A stretch of 5,271 bases of DNA from Acetobacteraceae bacterium (GTDB lineage: Bacteria; Pseudomonadota; Alphaproteobacteria; Acetobacterales; Acetobacteraceae), in the NCBI GenBank assembly GCA_027323595.1, contig DAHWBL010000052.1, forward strand, positions 1 to 5,271, read 5' to 3'. Every line of letters starts with the position of its first letter. Positions within the stretch are counted from its first letter, which is position 1. This document shows, in pieces, positions 1-5,133 of this stretch. Made by a program: the position numbers and the translations under genes. Under the pieces are notes generated by a model that was given only the letters and a program-made list of their open reading frames with translations, made no database searches and had not been told where the DNA came from.

Positions 1-1941
1 GTGATGGCCGCCCAGGCATTGCGCGCCGGCCTGTCGGTGGAGGAAATCCACGACGTCACCCGCTTCGACCCCTGGTACCTGCGCGAGCTGGAAACCATCG
101 TCGCCGCCGAACGCGCGATCGCCGCGGACGGCCTGCCCACCGAGGCCGCCGCCCTGCGCCGGATCAAGGCACTCGGGTTTTCCGACGGCCAGCTCGCCAA
201 ACTCGCCAACCTCGCCGAGACCGATGTCGCCGCCCTGCGCGCCCGGCTGAACGTGCATCCGGTCTACAAGCGCATCGACACCTGCGCCGCCGAATTCGCC
301 TCCGCCACGCCCTACATGTATTCGACATACGAAGGCGGCTTCGGCGAGCCCGAATGTGAATCACTGCCCACCGACAAAAACAAAATCATCATCCTCGGCG
401 GCGGCCCCAACCGCATCGGCCAGGGCATCGAATTCGACTATTGCTGCGTCCATGCCGCCTATGCCCTGCGCGAGGCCGGCTTCGAGACCATCATGGTCAA
501 TTGCAACCCCGAAACGGTCAGCACCGACTACGACACCTCCGACCGGCTCTATTTCGAGCCGCTCACCGCCGAGGACGTGATCGCGCTGATCCGCCGCGAA
601 CAATCCAACGGCACCCTGCTCGGCTGCATCGTCCAGTATGGCGGCCAGACGCCGCTGAAACTCTCGCAATCGCTGGCCCGCGCCGGCATCCCGATCCTGG
701 GCACCAGCGCGGATGCGATCGACGCCGCCGAGGACCGTGAGCCCTTCCAGTCCCTGTTGCAGAAACTCGGCCTGCGCCAACCCGAAAACGGCATCGCCCG
801 CTCCGCCGCCGAGGCCGAGACGATCGCCGAGCGCATCGGCTATCCGGTGGTGATCCGCCCCAGCTACGTGCTCGGCGGGCGCGCCATGGAGATCGTGCAT
901 GAGCGCTCCGGCCTCGCCCGCTACATGCGCGAGGCGGTGCGCGTCTCCGGCGACAACCCGGTGCTGATCGACCGCTATCTCAACGACGCCATCGAGGTCG
1001 ATGTCGATTGCATCGCCGACGGGCGCGACGTGTTCGTCGCAGGCGTGATGGAGCATATCGAGGAAGCCGGCATCCATAGCGGCGATTCCGCCTGCTCGCT
1101 GCCGCCCTACACGCTGGCCCCCGCGATGGTCACCGAGCTGAAGCTGCAAACCGAGGCGATGGCGCGCGCGCTCAACGTCATCGGCCTGATGAACGTGCAG
1201 TTCGCCATCAAGGGCGACGACGTCTACGTGCTCGAAGTCAATCCGCGCGCCTCGCGCACCGTGCCCTTCGTCGCCAAGGCCACCGGCATCCCGGTCGCCA
1301 AGATCGGCGCCCGCGTCATGGCCGGCGCCAGGCTCGCCGAGTTCCGCCTGCACACCCGCGCGGTGTCCGCCCACGTCGCGGTCAAGGAGGCGGTGTTTCC
1401 GTTCAGCCGCTTCGATGGCGTGGACACCATCCTCGGCCCCGAAATGAAATCCACCGGCGAGGTGATGGGCATCGATTCCAGCTTCGATCGCGCCTTCGCC
1501 AAAAGCCAGCTCGGCGCCGGCACCCGCCTGCCGATGACCGGCACGGTGTTCCTGTCGCTGAAGGACGCCGACAAATCCGCCGCCATCCCGCTCGCCCGGC
1601 GCCTGGTGGACATGGGCTTTGCCATCCTGGCCACCCGCGGCACCGCCGCCCGGCTCGCCGATGCCGCAATTCCGGTCAGCAGCATCAACAAGGTTCTGGA
1701 AGGCCGCCCGCATTGCGTGGACGCCATCCGCTCGGGCGACATCCAGCTGGTGATCAACACCGCGTCAGGCCCGCAATCCATCGCCGACAGCTTCGACATC
1801 CGCCGCAACGCGCTCACCCACCTGGTGCCGGTCTACACCACCTTCGCCGGCGCGCGCGCGGCAATCCTGGCCATCGCGGCCCTCAAGGCGGGGACTCTTG
1901 AAGTTGCGCCGCTGCAAGCGTATTTTCACGGATCGTTCTGA
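1..1941 (+). CDS. carB: Carbamoyl-phosphate synthase large subunit, C-terminal 646 residues (5' partial)
   Basis: Makes carbamoyl phosphate from bicarbonate, ATP and glutamine-derived ammonia, in the cytoplasm with the CarA subunit, for pyrimidine and arginine synthesis. The reading frame is open from base 1; the visible part matches E. coli CarB from about residue 430, so some 430 residues lie upstream and the GTG/ATG at bases 1-6 is internal. Domains by alignment from memory: oligomerisation region 1-124; second ATP-grasp (carbamoyl phosphate) unit about 125-507, with GGGPNRIGQG at 133-142, the glycine-rich loop around G292-G293, and metal ligands Q400, E412 and N414; MGS-like allosteric domain 508-646. 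The four ornithine-contact positions are kept (E354, D362, E463, T613). Of the six UMP/IMP-pocket positions I recall, K525, T545, T548, K564 and N586 are kept, but the position of E. coli T1017 is A588. The C-terminus has normal length. Identification is essentially certain. Confidence 0.98.
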   Translation: MMAAQALRAGLSVEEIHDVTRFDPWYLRELETIVAAERAIAADGLPTEAAALRRIKALGFSDGQLAKLANLAETDVAALRARLNVHPVYKRIDTCAAEFASATPYMYSTYEGGFGEPECESLPTDKNKIIILGGGPNRIGQGIEFDYCCVHAAYALREAGFETIMVNCNPETVSTDYDTSDRLYFEPLTAEDVIALIRREQSNGTLLGCIVQYGGQTPLKLSQSLARAGIPILGTSADAIDAAEDREPFQSLLQKLGLRQPENGIARSAAEAETIAERIGYPVVIRPSYVLGGRAMEIVHERSGLARYMREAVRVSGDNPVLIDRYLNDAIEVDVDCIADGRDVFVAGVMEHIEEAGIHSGDSACSLPPYTLAPAMVTELKLQTEAMARALNVIGLMNVQFAIKGDDVYVLEVNPRASRTVPFVAKATGIPVAKIGARVMAGARLAEFRLHTRAVSAHVAVKEAVFPFSRFDGVDTILGPEMKSTGEVMGIDSSFDRAFAKSQLGAGTRLPMTGTVFLSLKDADKSAAIPLARRLVDMGFAILATRGTAARLADAAIPVSSINKVLEGRPHCVDAIRSGDIQLVINTASGPQSIADSFDIRRNALTHLVPVYTTFAGARAAILAIAALKAGTLEVAPLQAYFHGSF

Positions 1942-1960
1942 CCCTCGGTGCAATCCGCCC

Positions 1961-1983
1961 CGGGGTGAGAGCGTGTGACCCCG
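1961..1983 (+). other. GC-rich stem-loop between carB and greA
   Basis: CGGGGT (1961-1966) and ACCCCG (1978-1983) are perfect inverted repeats around an 11-nt loop. They lie 19 nt after the carB stop and 34 nt before the greA start. No T-run follows, so this is not a standard intrinsic terminator. It could be a weak attenuator, an mRNA end-protecting hairpin, or chance in GC-rich DNA. An alternative self-complementary CCCCGGGG at 1957-1964 would compete with it. Confidence 0.3.
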
Positions 1984-2004
1984 TCCACTGGCTGAACCGC
2001 GTTT

Positions 2005-2009
2005 GAGGA
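2005..2009 (+). promoter_or_regulatory. Ribosome binding site of greA, which decides the TTG start
   Basis: GAGGA lies 8 nt before the TTG at 2018. A more upstream in-frame TTG at 2003 overlaps this purine-rich site, and the ATG at 2033 is too far from it and would delete conserved N-terminal residues. The spacing therefore selects TTG 2018. Confidence 0.7.
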
Positions 2010-2017
2010 TCGTCGCC

Positions 2018-2491
2018 TTGCAAAAATTCCCGATGACCGCCCTTGGGCTGAAGCGGTTGGAGGACGAACTGCGCCTGCTCAAGAGCACCGAGCGGCCGGC
2101 GGTCATCCGCGCGATCGCCGAGGCCCGCAGCCATGGCGACCTGTCCGAAAACGCCGAATATCACGCCGCGCGCGAACGCCAATCCTTCATCGAGGGCCGC
2201 ATCGCCGAGCTGGAGGAAGTCACCGGCGCCGCCGAAGTGATCGACCCCGCGGCGCTGTCGGGCGAGCACGTGAAATTCGGTGCCCACGTCAAGCTCGTCG
2301 ATGAGGAAAGCGAAAAAGAGGCGAACTACCAGATCGTCGGCATGTACGAGGCCGACATCAAGCTCGGCCTGCTGTCGATCTCCTCACCGCTCGCCAAGGC
2401 GATGATCGGCAAGAAACCCGGCGACACCATCTCGGTCCCCGCCCCCGGCGGTGATCGCAGCTACGAGATCCTCTCGGTTCGTTTCGGCTGA
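2018..2491 (+). CDS. greA: Transcription elongation factor GreA
   Basis: Binds the RNA polymerase secondary channel and stimulates cleavage of the 3' end of backtracked RNA, so that stalled elongation complexes restart. The 157-residue product has the usual GreA length (E. coli 158). An N-terminal antiparallel coiled coil (about 1-75) carries the conserved tip GDLSENAEYHAAR; D41 and E44 are the acidic residues that hold the catalytic metal in Gre factors. A C-terminal FKBP-like domain (about 80-157) follows, with YQIVGMYEAD, ISSPLAKAMIGKKPGD and a PGG turn near the end. The start is TTG 2018, giving the N-terminus MQKFPMT typical of alphaproteobacterial GreA and lying 8 nt after GAGGA; a TTG start may lower expression. 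The gene lies between carB and the threonine ammonia-lyase on the same strand, its stop only 4 nt before the next start. Identification is very secure; the start is well supported but not proven. Confidence 0.97.
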   Translation: MQKFPMTALGLKRLEDELRLLKSTERPAVIRAIAEARSHGDLSENAEYHAARERQSFIEGRIAELEEVTGAAEVIDPAALSGEHVKFGAHVKLVDEESEKEANYQIVGMYEADIKLGLLSISSPLAKAMIGKKPGDTISVPAPGGDRSYEILSVRFG

Positions 2492-2495
2492 TCCG

Positions 2496-3692
2496 ATGAT
2501 CACGCTGACGGATGTGCAGGATGCGGCCGCGCGCATCGCCGGCCGCGTCATCCGCACGCCCACGCTGCCCTCGCACGCCGTCTCGCGCGCCACCGGCGCG
2601 GACGTCACCCTCAAGCTCGATTGCCTGCAAGCCACCGGCGCCTTCAAGGAACGCGGCGCGGCCAACCGCCTCGCGCTGCTCACCGCGGCCGAACGCGCCG
2701 CCGGGGTGGTCGCCATGTCCGCCGGCAACCACGCCCAGGCCGTCGCGCGCCACGCCTCGCTGCTCGGCATCAAGGCCACCATCGTCATGCCGCGCTTCAC
2801 CCCCTCCACCAAGGTCACCCGCACCGCCGGCTGGGGGGCCGAAGTCGTGCTGCATGGCGACACCCTCGCCGAAACCGCCGCCCACGCCGAACACCTCGCC
2901 GCCACACAAGGCCTGATCTACATCCACCCGTACGACGACGACGCGATCATCGCCGGCCAGGGCACCCTGGCGCTGGAAATGCTGGAAGACGCGCCCGAGC
3001 TCGATGTGCTGATCATCCCGGTCGGCGGCGGCGGCCTCATCGCCGGCTGCGCCACCGTCGCACGCGCGCTGCGCCCGAACCTGCAAATCCTCGGCGTCGA
3101 GGTCGAAAACTACACCGCCATGGCCCAGCGCCTGGCCGGCCAACCGGTGAGCGTCGGCGGCGCCACCATCGCCGAGGGCATCGCCGTGCGCGACGTCGGC
3201 GAACGCCCGCTGGAAATCATCCGCCAGAAAGTGGACGACATCCTGATCGTCCCCGAACGCCGCGTGGAAGACGCCATCGCGCTGCTCTGCGAGGGTGCCA
3301 AAGTGGTGGCCGAAGGGGCCGGCGCCATCGGCGTCGGCGCGCTGCTCGCCTTCCCCGAACGCTTCCGCGGCAAGCGCGTCGGCACCACCGTCTGCGGCGG
3401 CAACATCGACAGCCGCATCCTGTCCACCGTGCTGGTCCGCGCCCTGCTGCGCGACGGCCGCCTGCTGCGCCTGCACATGGACATCCCCGACCGCCCCGGC
3501 GTACTCGCCGACATCGCCGGCCACATCGGCCGCTCGGGCGGCAACATCATCGAAGTCAGCCACCAACGCCTGTTCGCCTCCGAAAGCGTGCAGGCCGCGG
3601 AACTGGAAGTGATGGTCGAAGCCCGCGATTCCGCCCACGCCGACGACATCACCAAGGCGCTGGAAACCGCGTATGTGGTCAGAAGGCTGTAG
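2496..3692 (+). CDS. ilvA: Threonine ammonia-lyase (threonine dehydratase), medium form with one ACT domain
   Basis: PLP enzyme that deaminates L-threonine to 2-oxobutanoate and ammonia, the entry to isoleucine synthesis; related enzymes also act on serine. The 398-residue product has a fold-type II PLP core (about 1-320): TGAFKERGA with Schiff-base lysine K51, substrate loop SAGNHAQ at 75-81, and the phosphate-binding tetraglycine G177-G180. C300 in VCGGNID sits where many family members have the Ser/Cys that contacts the PLP ring nitrogen. One ACT domain (about 325-398, DRPGVLADIAGHIGRSGG) suggests feedback control by an amino acid; the ligand is unknown. TdcB-type catabolic enzymes (about 330 residues) lack ACT, and long E. 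coli-type IlvA (about 514) has a larger regulatory region, so this is the intermediate class. ATG 2496 lies 4 nt after the greA stop with no clear Shine-Dalgarno, suggesting translational coupling. Its TAG stop lies inside a REP element. The symbol ilvA (versus tdcB) is a convention. Confidence 0.93.
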   Translation: MITLTDVQDAAARIAGRVIRTPTLPSHAVSRATGADVTLKLDCLQATGAFKERGAANRLALLTAAERAAGVVAMSAGNHAQAVARHASLLGIKATIVMPRFTPSTKVTRTAGWGAEVVLHGDTLAETAAHAEHLAATQGLIYIHPYDDDAIIAGQGTLALEMLEDAPELDVLIIPVGGGGLIAGCATVARALRPNLQILGVEVENYTAMAQRLAGQPVSVGGATIAEGIAVRDVGERPLEIIRQKVDDILIVPERRVEDAIALLCEGAKVVAEGAGAIGVGALLAFPERFRGKRVGTTVCGGNIDSRILSTVLVRALLRDGRLLRLHMDIPDRPGVLADIAGHIGRSGGNIIEVSHQRLFASESVQAAELEVMVEARDSAHADDITKALETAYVVRRL

Positions 3693-3714
3693 GGCGGGAG
3701 CATCCCGCCCCTAC
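3689..3714 (+). repeat. REP element copy A, symmetric, overlapping the ilvA stop codon
   Basis: GTAG (3689-3692) is followed by the stem GGCGGGA (3693-3699), loop GCA and TCCCGCC (3703-3709), then CC and TAC. Because CCTAC on the right mirrors GTAGG on the left, the hairpin extends to about 11 bp with one extra C, and both strands show GTAG. The first 21 bases are identical to copy C. The TAG in GTAG is the stop codon of the upstream gene. As an mRNA 3' hairpin it may also protect or terminate the ilvA transcript, though no T-run follows. Confidence 0.85.
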
Positions 3715-3770
3715 CCCCACACCCAAACAAACCGCTTCATCCACAATCAAAACCCTGCCACCCTCGCGCC

Positions 3771-4310
3771 ATGCGCACCTACCGCCGCAACTACCTCCCC
3801 GGCGGCACTTTCTTCTTCACGGTCAATCTGCACGACCGCGCATCAAATCTCCTGGTCAAGCATATCGACATCCTGCGCGCCGCGGTGCGCGCAACGCGGC
3901 AAAAGCTCCCCTTCCATATCGATGCCTGGGTCGTCCTGCCGGACCACACCCATTGCGTCTGGACTCTGCCGCAGGGCGCCTCAAATTTCCCCGCCCGCTG
4001 GCACGCAATAAAATCCACCTTCTCCAAATCCCTGCCCGACGCGGGAACGCGCACCGCGGAATCCACCCGTCGCGGCGAGCGCGGCATCTGGCAACGCGGC
4101 TATTGGGAACACACCTTGCGCGACGAGGCAGACCTCGCCGCCCACATCGACTACATCCACTACAACCCGCTGAAACACGGCCACGTCACCAACCTGTCCG
4201 ATTGGCCCCACTCAACCTTCCACGGATATGTGTCCCAAGGCCATTATCCCCGGAGTTGGGGTCACACCGCCCCACCCAACGAACCAACCCAGGCCGGCGA
4301 ACGCCCCTGA
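3771..4310 (+). CDS. rayT: REP-associated tyrosine transposase (RAYT, Y1/HUH superfamily)
   Basis: Single-strand DNA transposase-like protein of the IS200/IS605-related Y1 superfamily, which recognises and cleaves REP hairpins beside their GTAG. The 179-residue product has the RAYT layout: an N-terminal strand GGTFFFTVNL (11-20), the metal-binding pair H59-x-H61 in LPDHTHCVW, WQRGYWEHTLRDEADL (107-122), and DYIHYNPLKHG (127-137), whose Y128 is the probable catalytic tyrosine (Y131 is the alternative). The catalytic set is intact, so the gene is probably functional. After the usual end near YPRSWG (159-164) comes a 15-residue Pro-rich tail. ATG 3771 fits the family N-terminus, but the 56 nt before it are C/A-rich with no Shine-Dalgarno, so translation may be weak. 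A/T-ending codons (for example GCA ATA AAA at 4005-4013) are commoner than in the core genes, hinting at a different history. REPs lie on both sides. Confidence 0.92.
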   Translation: MRTYRRNYLPGGTFFFTVNLHDRASNLLVKHIDILRAAVRATRQKLPFHIDAWVVLPDHTHCVWTLPQGASNFPARWHAIKSTFSKSLPDAGTRTAESTRRGERGIWQRGYWEHTLRDEADLAAHIDYIHYNPLKHGHVTNLSDWPHSTFHGYVSQGHYPRSWGHTAPPNEPTQAGERP

Positions 4311-4315
4311 AACAA

Positions 4316-4336
4316 GGCGGGATTCTCCCGCCCTAC
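4316..4336 (-). repeat. REP element copy B, inverted
   Basis: On the minus strand it reads GTAG, stem GGCGGGA, loop GAA, then TCCCGCC. It differs from copies A and C at one base, in the loop (20 of 21 identical). It lies 5 nt after the RAYT stop codon and points opposite to copy C. The plus-strand sequence after it (TACCCCC) resembles the right flank of copy A. Confidence 0.85.
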
Positions 4337-4356
4337 CCCCTTCGCCACGCTGACCC

Positions 4357-4377
4357 GTAGGGCGGGAGCATCCCGCC
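4357..4377 (+). repeat. REP element copy C
   Basis: GTAG (4357-4360), stem GGCGGGA (4361-4367), loop GCA, TCCCGCC (4371-4377): identical over 21 bases to the start of copy A and in the same orientation. It is separated from inverted copy B by 20 nt, giving a head-to-head pair like a BIME. It lacks the right-hand CTAC found in copy A, so it has a GTAG on one strand only. Confidence 0.85.
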
Positions 4378-4401
4378 TGGCCACAAAGGACCATGCCTCG
4401 T

Positions 4402-4424
4402 GCGGCGGTAAAGTTACGCGCCGC
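4402..4424. other. Hairpin between REP copy C and the toxin gene
   Basis: GCGGCGGTA (4402-4410) can pair with TAC (4415-4417) plus CGCCGC (4419-4424) around loop AAGT, with one bulged G, giving about 9 bp. Its sequence differs from the REP stem and it lacks GTAG. No T-run follows on either strand in the right position. The A6 run at 4436-4441 would, for the minus-strand toxin transcript, come before rather than after it. It lies in the convergent gap 4311-4446, otherwise filled only by REP copies B and C. Role unknown; a REP-linked spacer or bidirectional termination aid is possible. Confidence 0.4.
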
Positions 4425-4446
4425 TCATCCGACGTAAAAAACCCCC

Positions 4447-4833
4447 TCAAACAACCCGCACCACCCCCGAATACCGCCCCACCACCGGATCACCGCTCAC
4501 CAACACAACATCCTCAACAATCGCCTGCGCCACCAGCAACCGATCGAACGGATCGCGATGCAGCGCCGGCAGCCCGTCCACCGCCACCACATGCGCCCCG
4601 CTGATCGCGAGTTCGACGTAGCCCGCCGCCAGCAACCCCGCCCGCAGCGCCCGCGGGTCAACCCGAAAATCCTCCCGCCCAAGCCCCGCCTTGATCGCCA
4701 CCTCCCAGATCGAGGCGACGGAAAACAACAATTCGTTCGCCTCATCCTCGATCATCCCGCGCGCCGCCGCCGACAGCCGCGCCGAACCTGCCGCCGCCCA
4801 CAGCAGCAAATGCGTGTCCAGCAGAACCCTCAC
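4447..4833 (-). CDS. vapC: PIN-domain type II toxin (VapC family)
   Basis: Probable metal-dependent ribonuclease that stops growth by cutting RNA when not held by its antitoxin; the RNA target cannot be told from sequence. The 128-residue product has the normal PIN length and all acidic positions: D6 in LLDTHLLLW, E44 in SIWEVAIK, D94 and D97 in HRDPFDRLLVAQA, and D115 in LVSGDP. The HRDPFDR form is typical of PIN toxins paired with Phd/YefM antitoxins. The start is GTG at 4833-4831, overlapping the antitoxin TGA stop (4832-4830) by 4 nt as GTGA, which implies translational coupling so that the toxin is made only with its antitoxin. It is convergent with the RAYT gene. It appears intact. The vapC label reflects the family. 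Confidence 0.92.
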   Translation of the reverse strand: MRVLLDTHLLLWAAAGSARLSAAARGMIEDEANELLFSVASIWEVAIKAGLGREDFRVDPRALRAGLLAAGYVELAISGAHVVAVDGLPALHRDPFDRLLVAQAIVEDVVLVSGDPVVGRYSGVVRVV

Positions 4834-5078
4834 GGCGCCGACCCGCCCCCACCGAACAGCGCGTCGATCTCCTCGGCCCCCATCCGGTCGAAATCATCGG
4901 GCACCGCGATCCCGCCCGCCATGAACCCCACCCGCGGGCTGCGCGCCGGCGGCTCGACCGCCGACACCACCACCAGCGGCCGCCCCGCCTTGGCGATCAC
5001 GAACGACTCACCCCGCACCGCCGCGGCGATCAGCCGCGACAAATGGGTCTTCGCCTCATGGATATTCACCGTCAGCAT
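4830..5078 (-). CDS. Phd/YefM-type antitoxin
   Basis: Antitoxin that neutralises the overlapping PIN toxin and probably represses its own promoter as a dimer. The 82-residue product has the Phd/YefM N-terminal DNA-binding and dimerisation region (about 1-42): VNIHEAKTHLSRLI, then GESFVIAKAGRP (23-34). A C-terminal toxin-wrapping segment (about 50-76) follows, with GGIAVPDDFDRMGAEEIDALF; this IxxPDDFD..P/GAEEI pattern is usual in antitoxins of PIN toxins. The start ATG at 5078 has AGGTG on the minus strand (5088-5084) 5 nt upstream. The stop overlaps the toxin start by 4 nt. In annotation such genes are called vapB, phd or yefM; the fold is Phd/YefM rather than AbrB- or ribbon-helix-helix-type VapB. 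It is placed first in the operon, as usual. Confidence 0.92.
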   Translation of the reverse strand: MLTVNIHEAKTHLSRLIAAAVRGESFVIAKAGRPLVVVSAVEPPARSPRVGFMAGGIAVPDDFDRMGAEEIDALFGGGGSAP

Positions 5079-5091
5079 CTCGACACCTAAA

Positions 5092-5113
5092 ACTTAGTCT
5101 ATCAGACTTAGTC
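5092..5113 (-). promoter_or_regulatory. Probable promoter/operator of the antitoxin-toxin operon
   Basis: Two exact 8-nt direct repeats, ACTTAGTC on the plus strand (5092-5099 and 5106-5113), are spaced 14 nt apart. Within them AGTCT-ATC-AGACT (5096-5108) is a short inverted repeat. On the minus strand TGATAGACT (5104-5096) resembles an extended -10 box, placed 18 nt before the ATG. A TTGAAT at 5133-5128 is a -35-like hexamer, but its spacing to that -10 is too long, so the two may not belong together. The repeats overlap the -10, as expected for an autorepressing antitoxin. Position and symmetry are seen; function is inferred. Confidence 0.45.
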
Positions 5114-5133
5114 CGAATCACCGCGACATTCAA

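Larger units (their letters stand above)
3689..4377 (+). mobile_element. REP/RAYT locus: transposase gene bracketed by REP palindromes
   Basis: One REP lies upstream of the RAYT gene and an inverted REP pair lies downstream. All three share the same 7-bp stem and adjacent GTAG tetranucleotide. RAYT genes are typically single-copy, vertically kept and flanked by the REPs they recognise, so this block is best read as the source locus (REPtron) of a REP family in this genome rather than a classic insertion sequence. There are no evident terminal inverted repeats or target-site duplication bounding the whole block. The boundaries given are simply the outer REP ends. Confidence 0.6.

Noticed and set aside
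1..6. GTG-ATG at the window start as a real gene start
   Set aside because: The encoded sequence aligns with the interior of CarB from about residue 430, so the gene continues upstream.
361..1713. Long open frame on the minus strand inside carB (450 codons)
   Set aside because: It is antisense to a certain gene. Its composition (Gly/Ala/Asp/His-rich, no recognisable motif) is what the complement of high-GC codons gives.
2003..2005. TTG 2003 as the greA start
   Set aside because: It overlaps the GAGGA ribosome site of the TTG at 2018 and would add five residues not usual in GreA.
2358..3638. Long minus-strand open frame opposite the threonine ammonia-lyase (426 codons)
   Set aside because: Same GC-driven artefact: low-complexity Gly/Ala/Asp/His protein with no family features, opposite a clear gene.
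2621..4360. 579-codon plus-strand frame running through the lyase and the RAYT gene
   Set aside because: It is extremely Arg/Pro/His-rich, overlaps two genes with clear family motifs in other frames, and has no recognisable domain of its own.
3689..4377. Repeated palindromes as a CRISPR array or as ends of a classic insertion sequence
   Set aside because: There are only three copies, in mixed orientation and with irregular spacing, and no cas genes. The transposase type and GTAG-hairpin form match REP elements instead.
4436..4441. A6 run (T6 on the minus strand) as an intrinsic terminator of the toxin operon
   Set aside because: I find no hairpin immediately before it in the direction of toxin transcription. 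The nearby hairpin comes after it.
4558..5097. Plus-strand frame antisense to the toxin-antitoxin genes
   Set aside because: It is Arg/Pro-rich without motifs. The minus-strand genes have all expected family residues and the characteristic 4-nt overlap.
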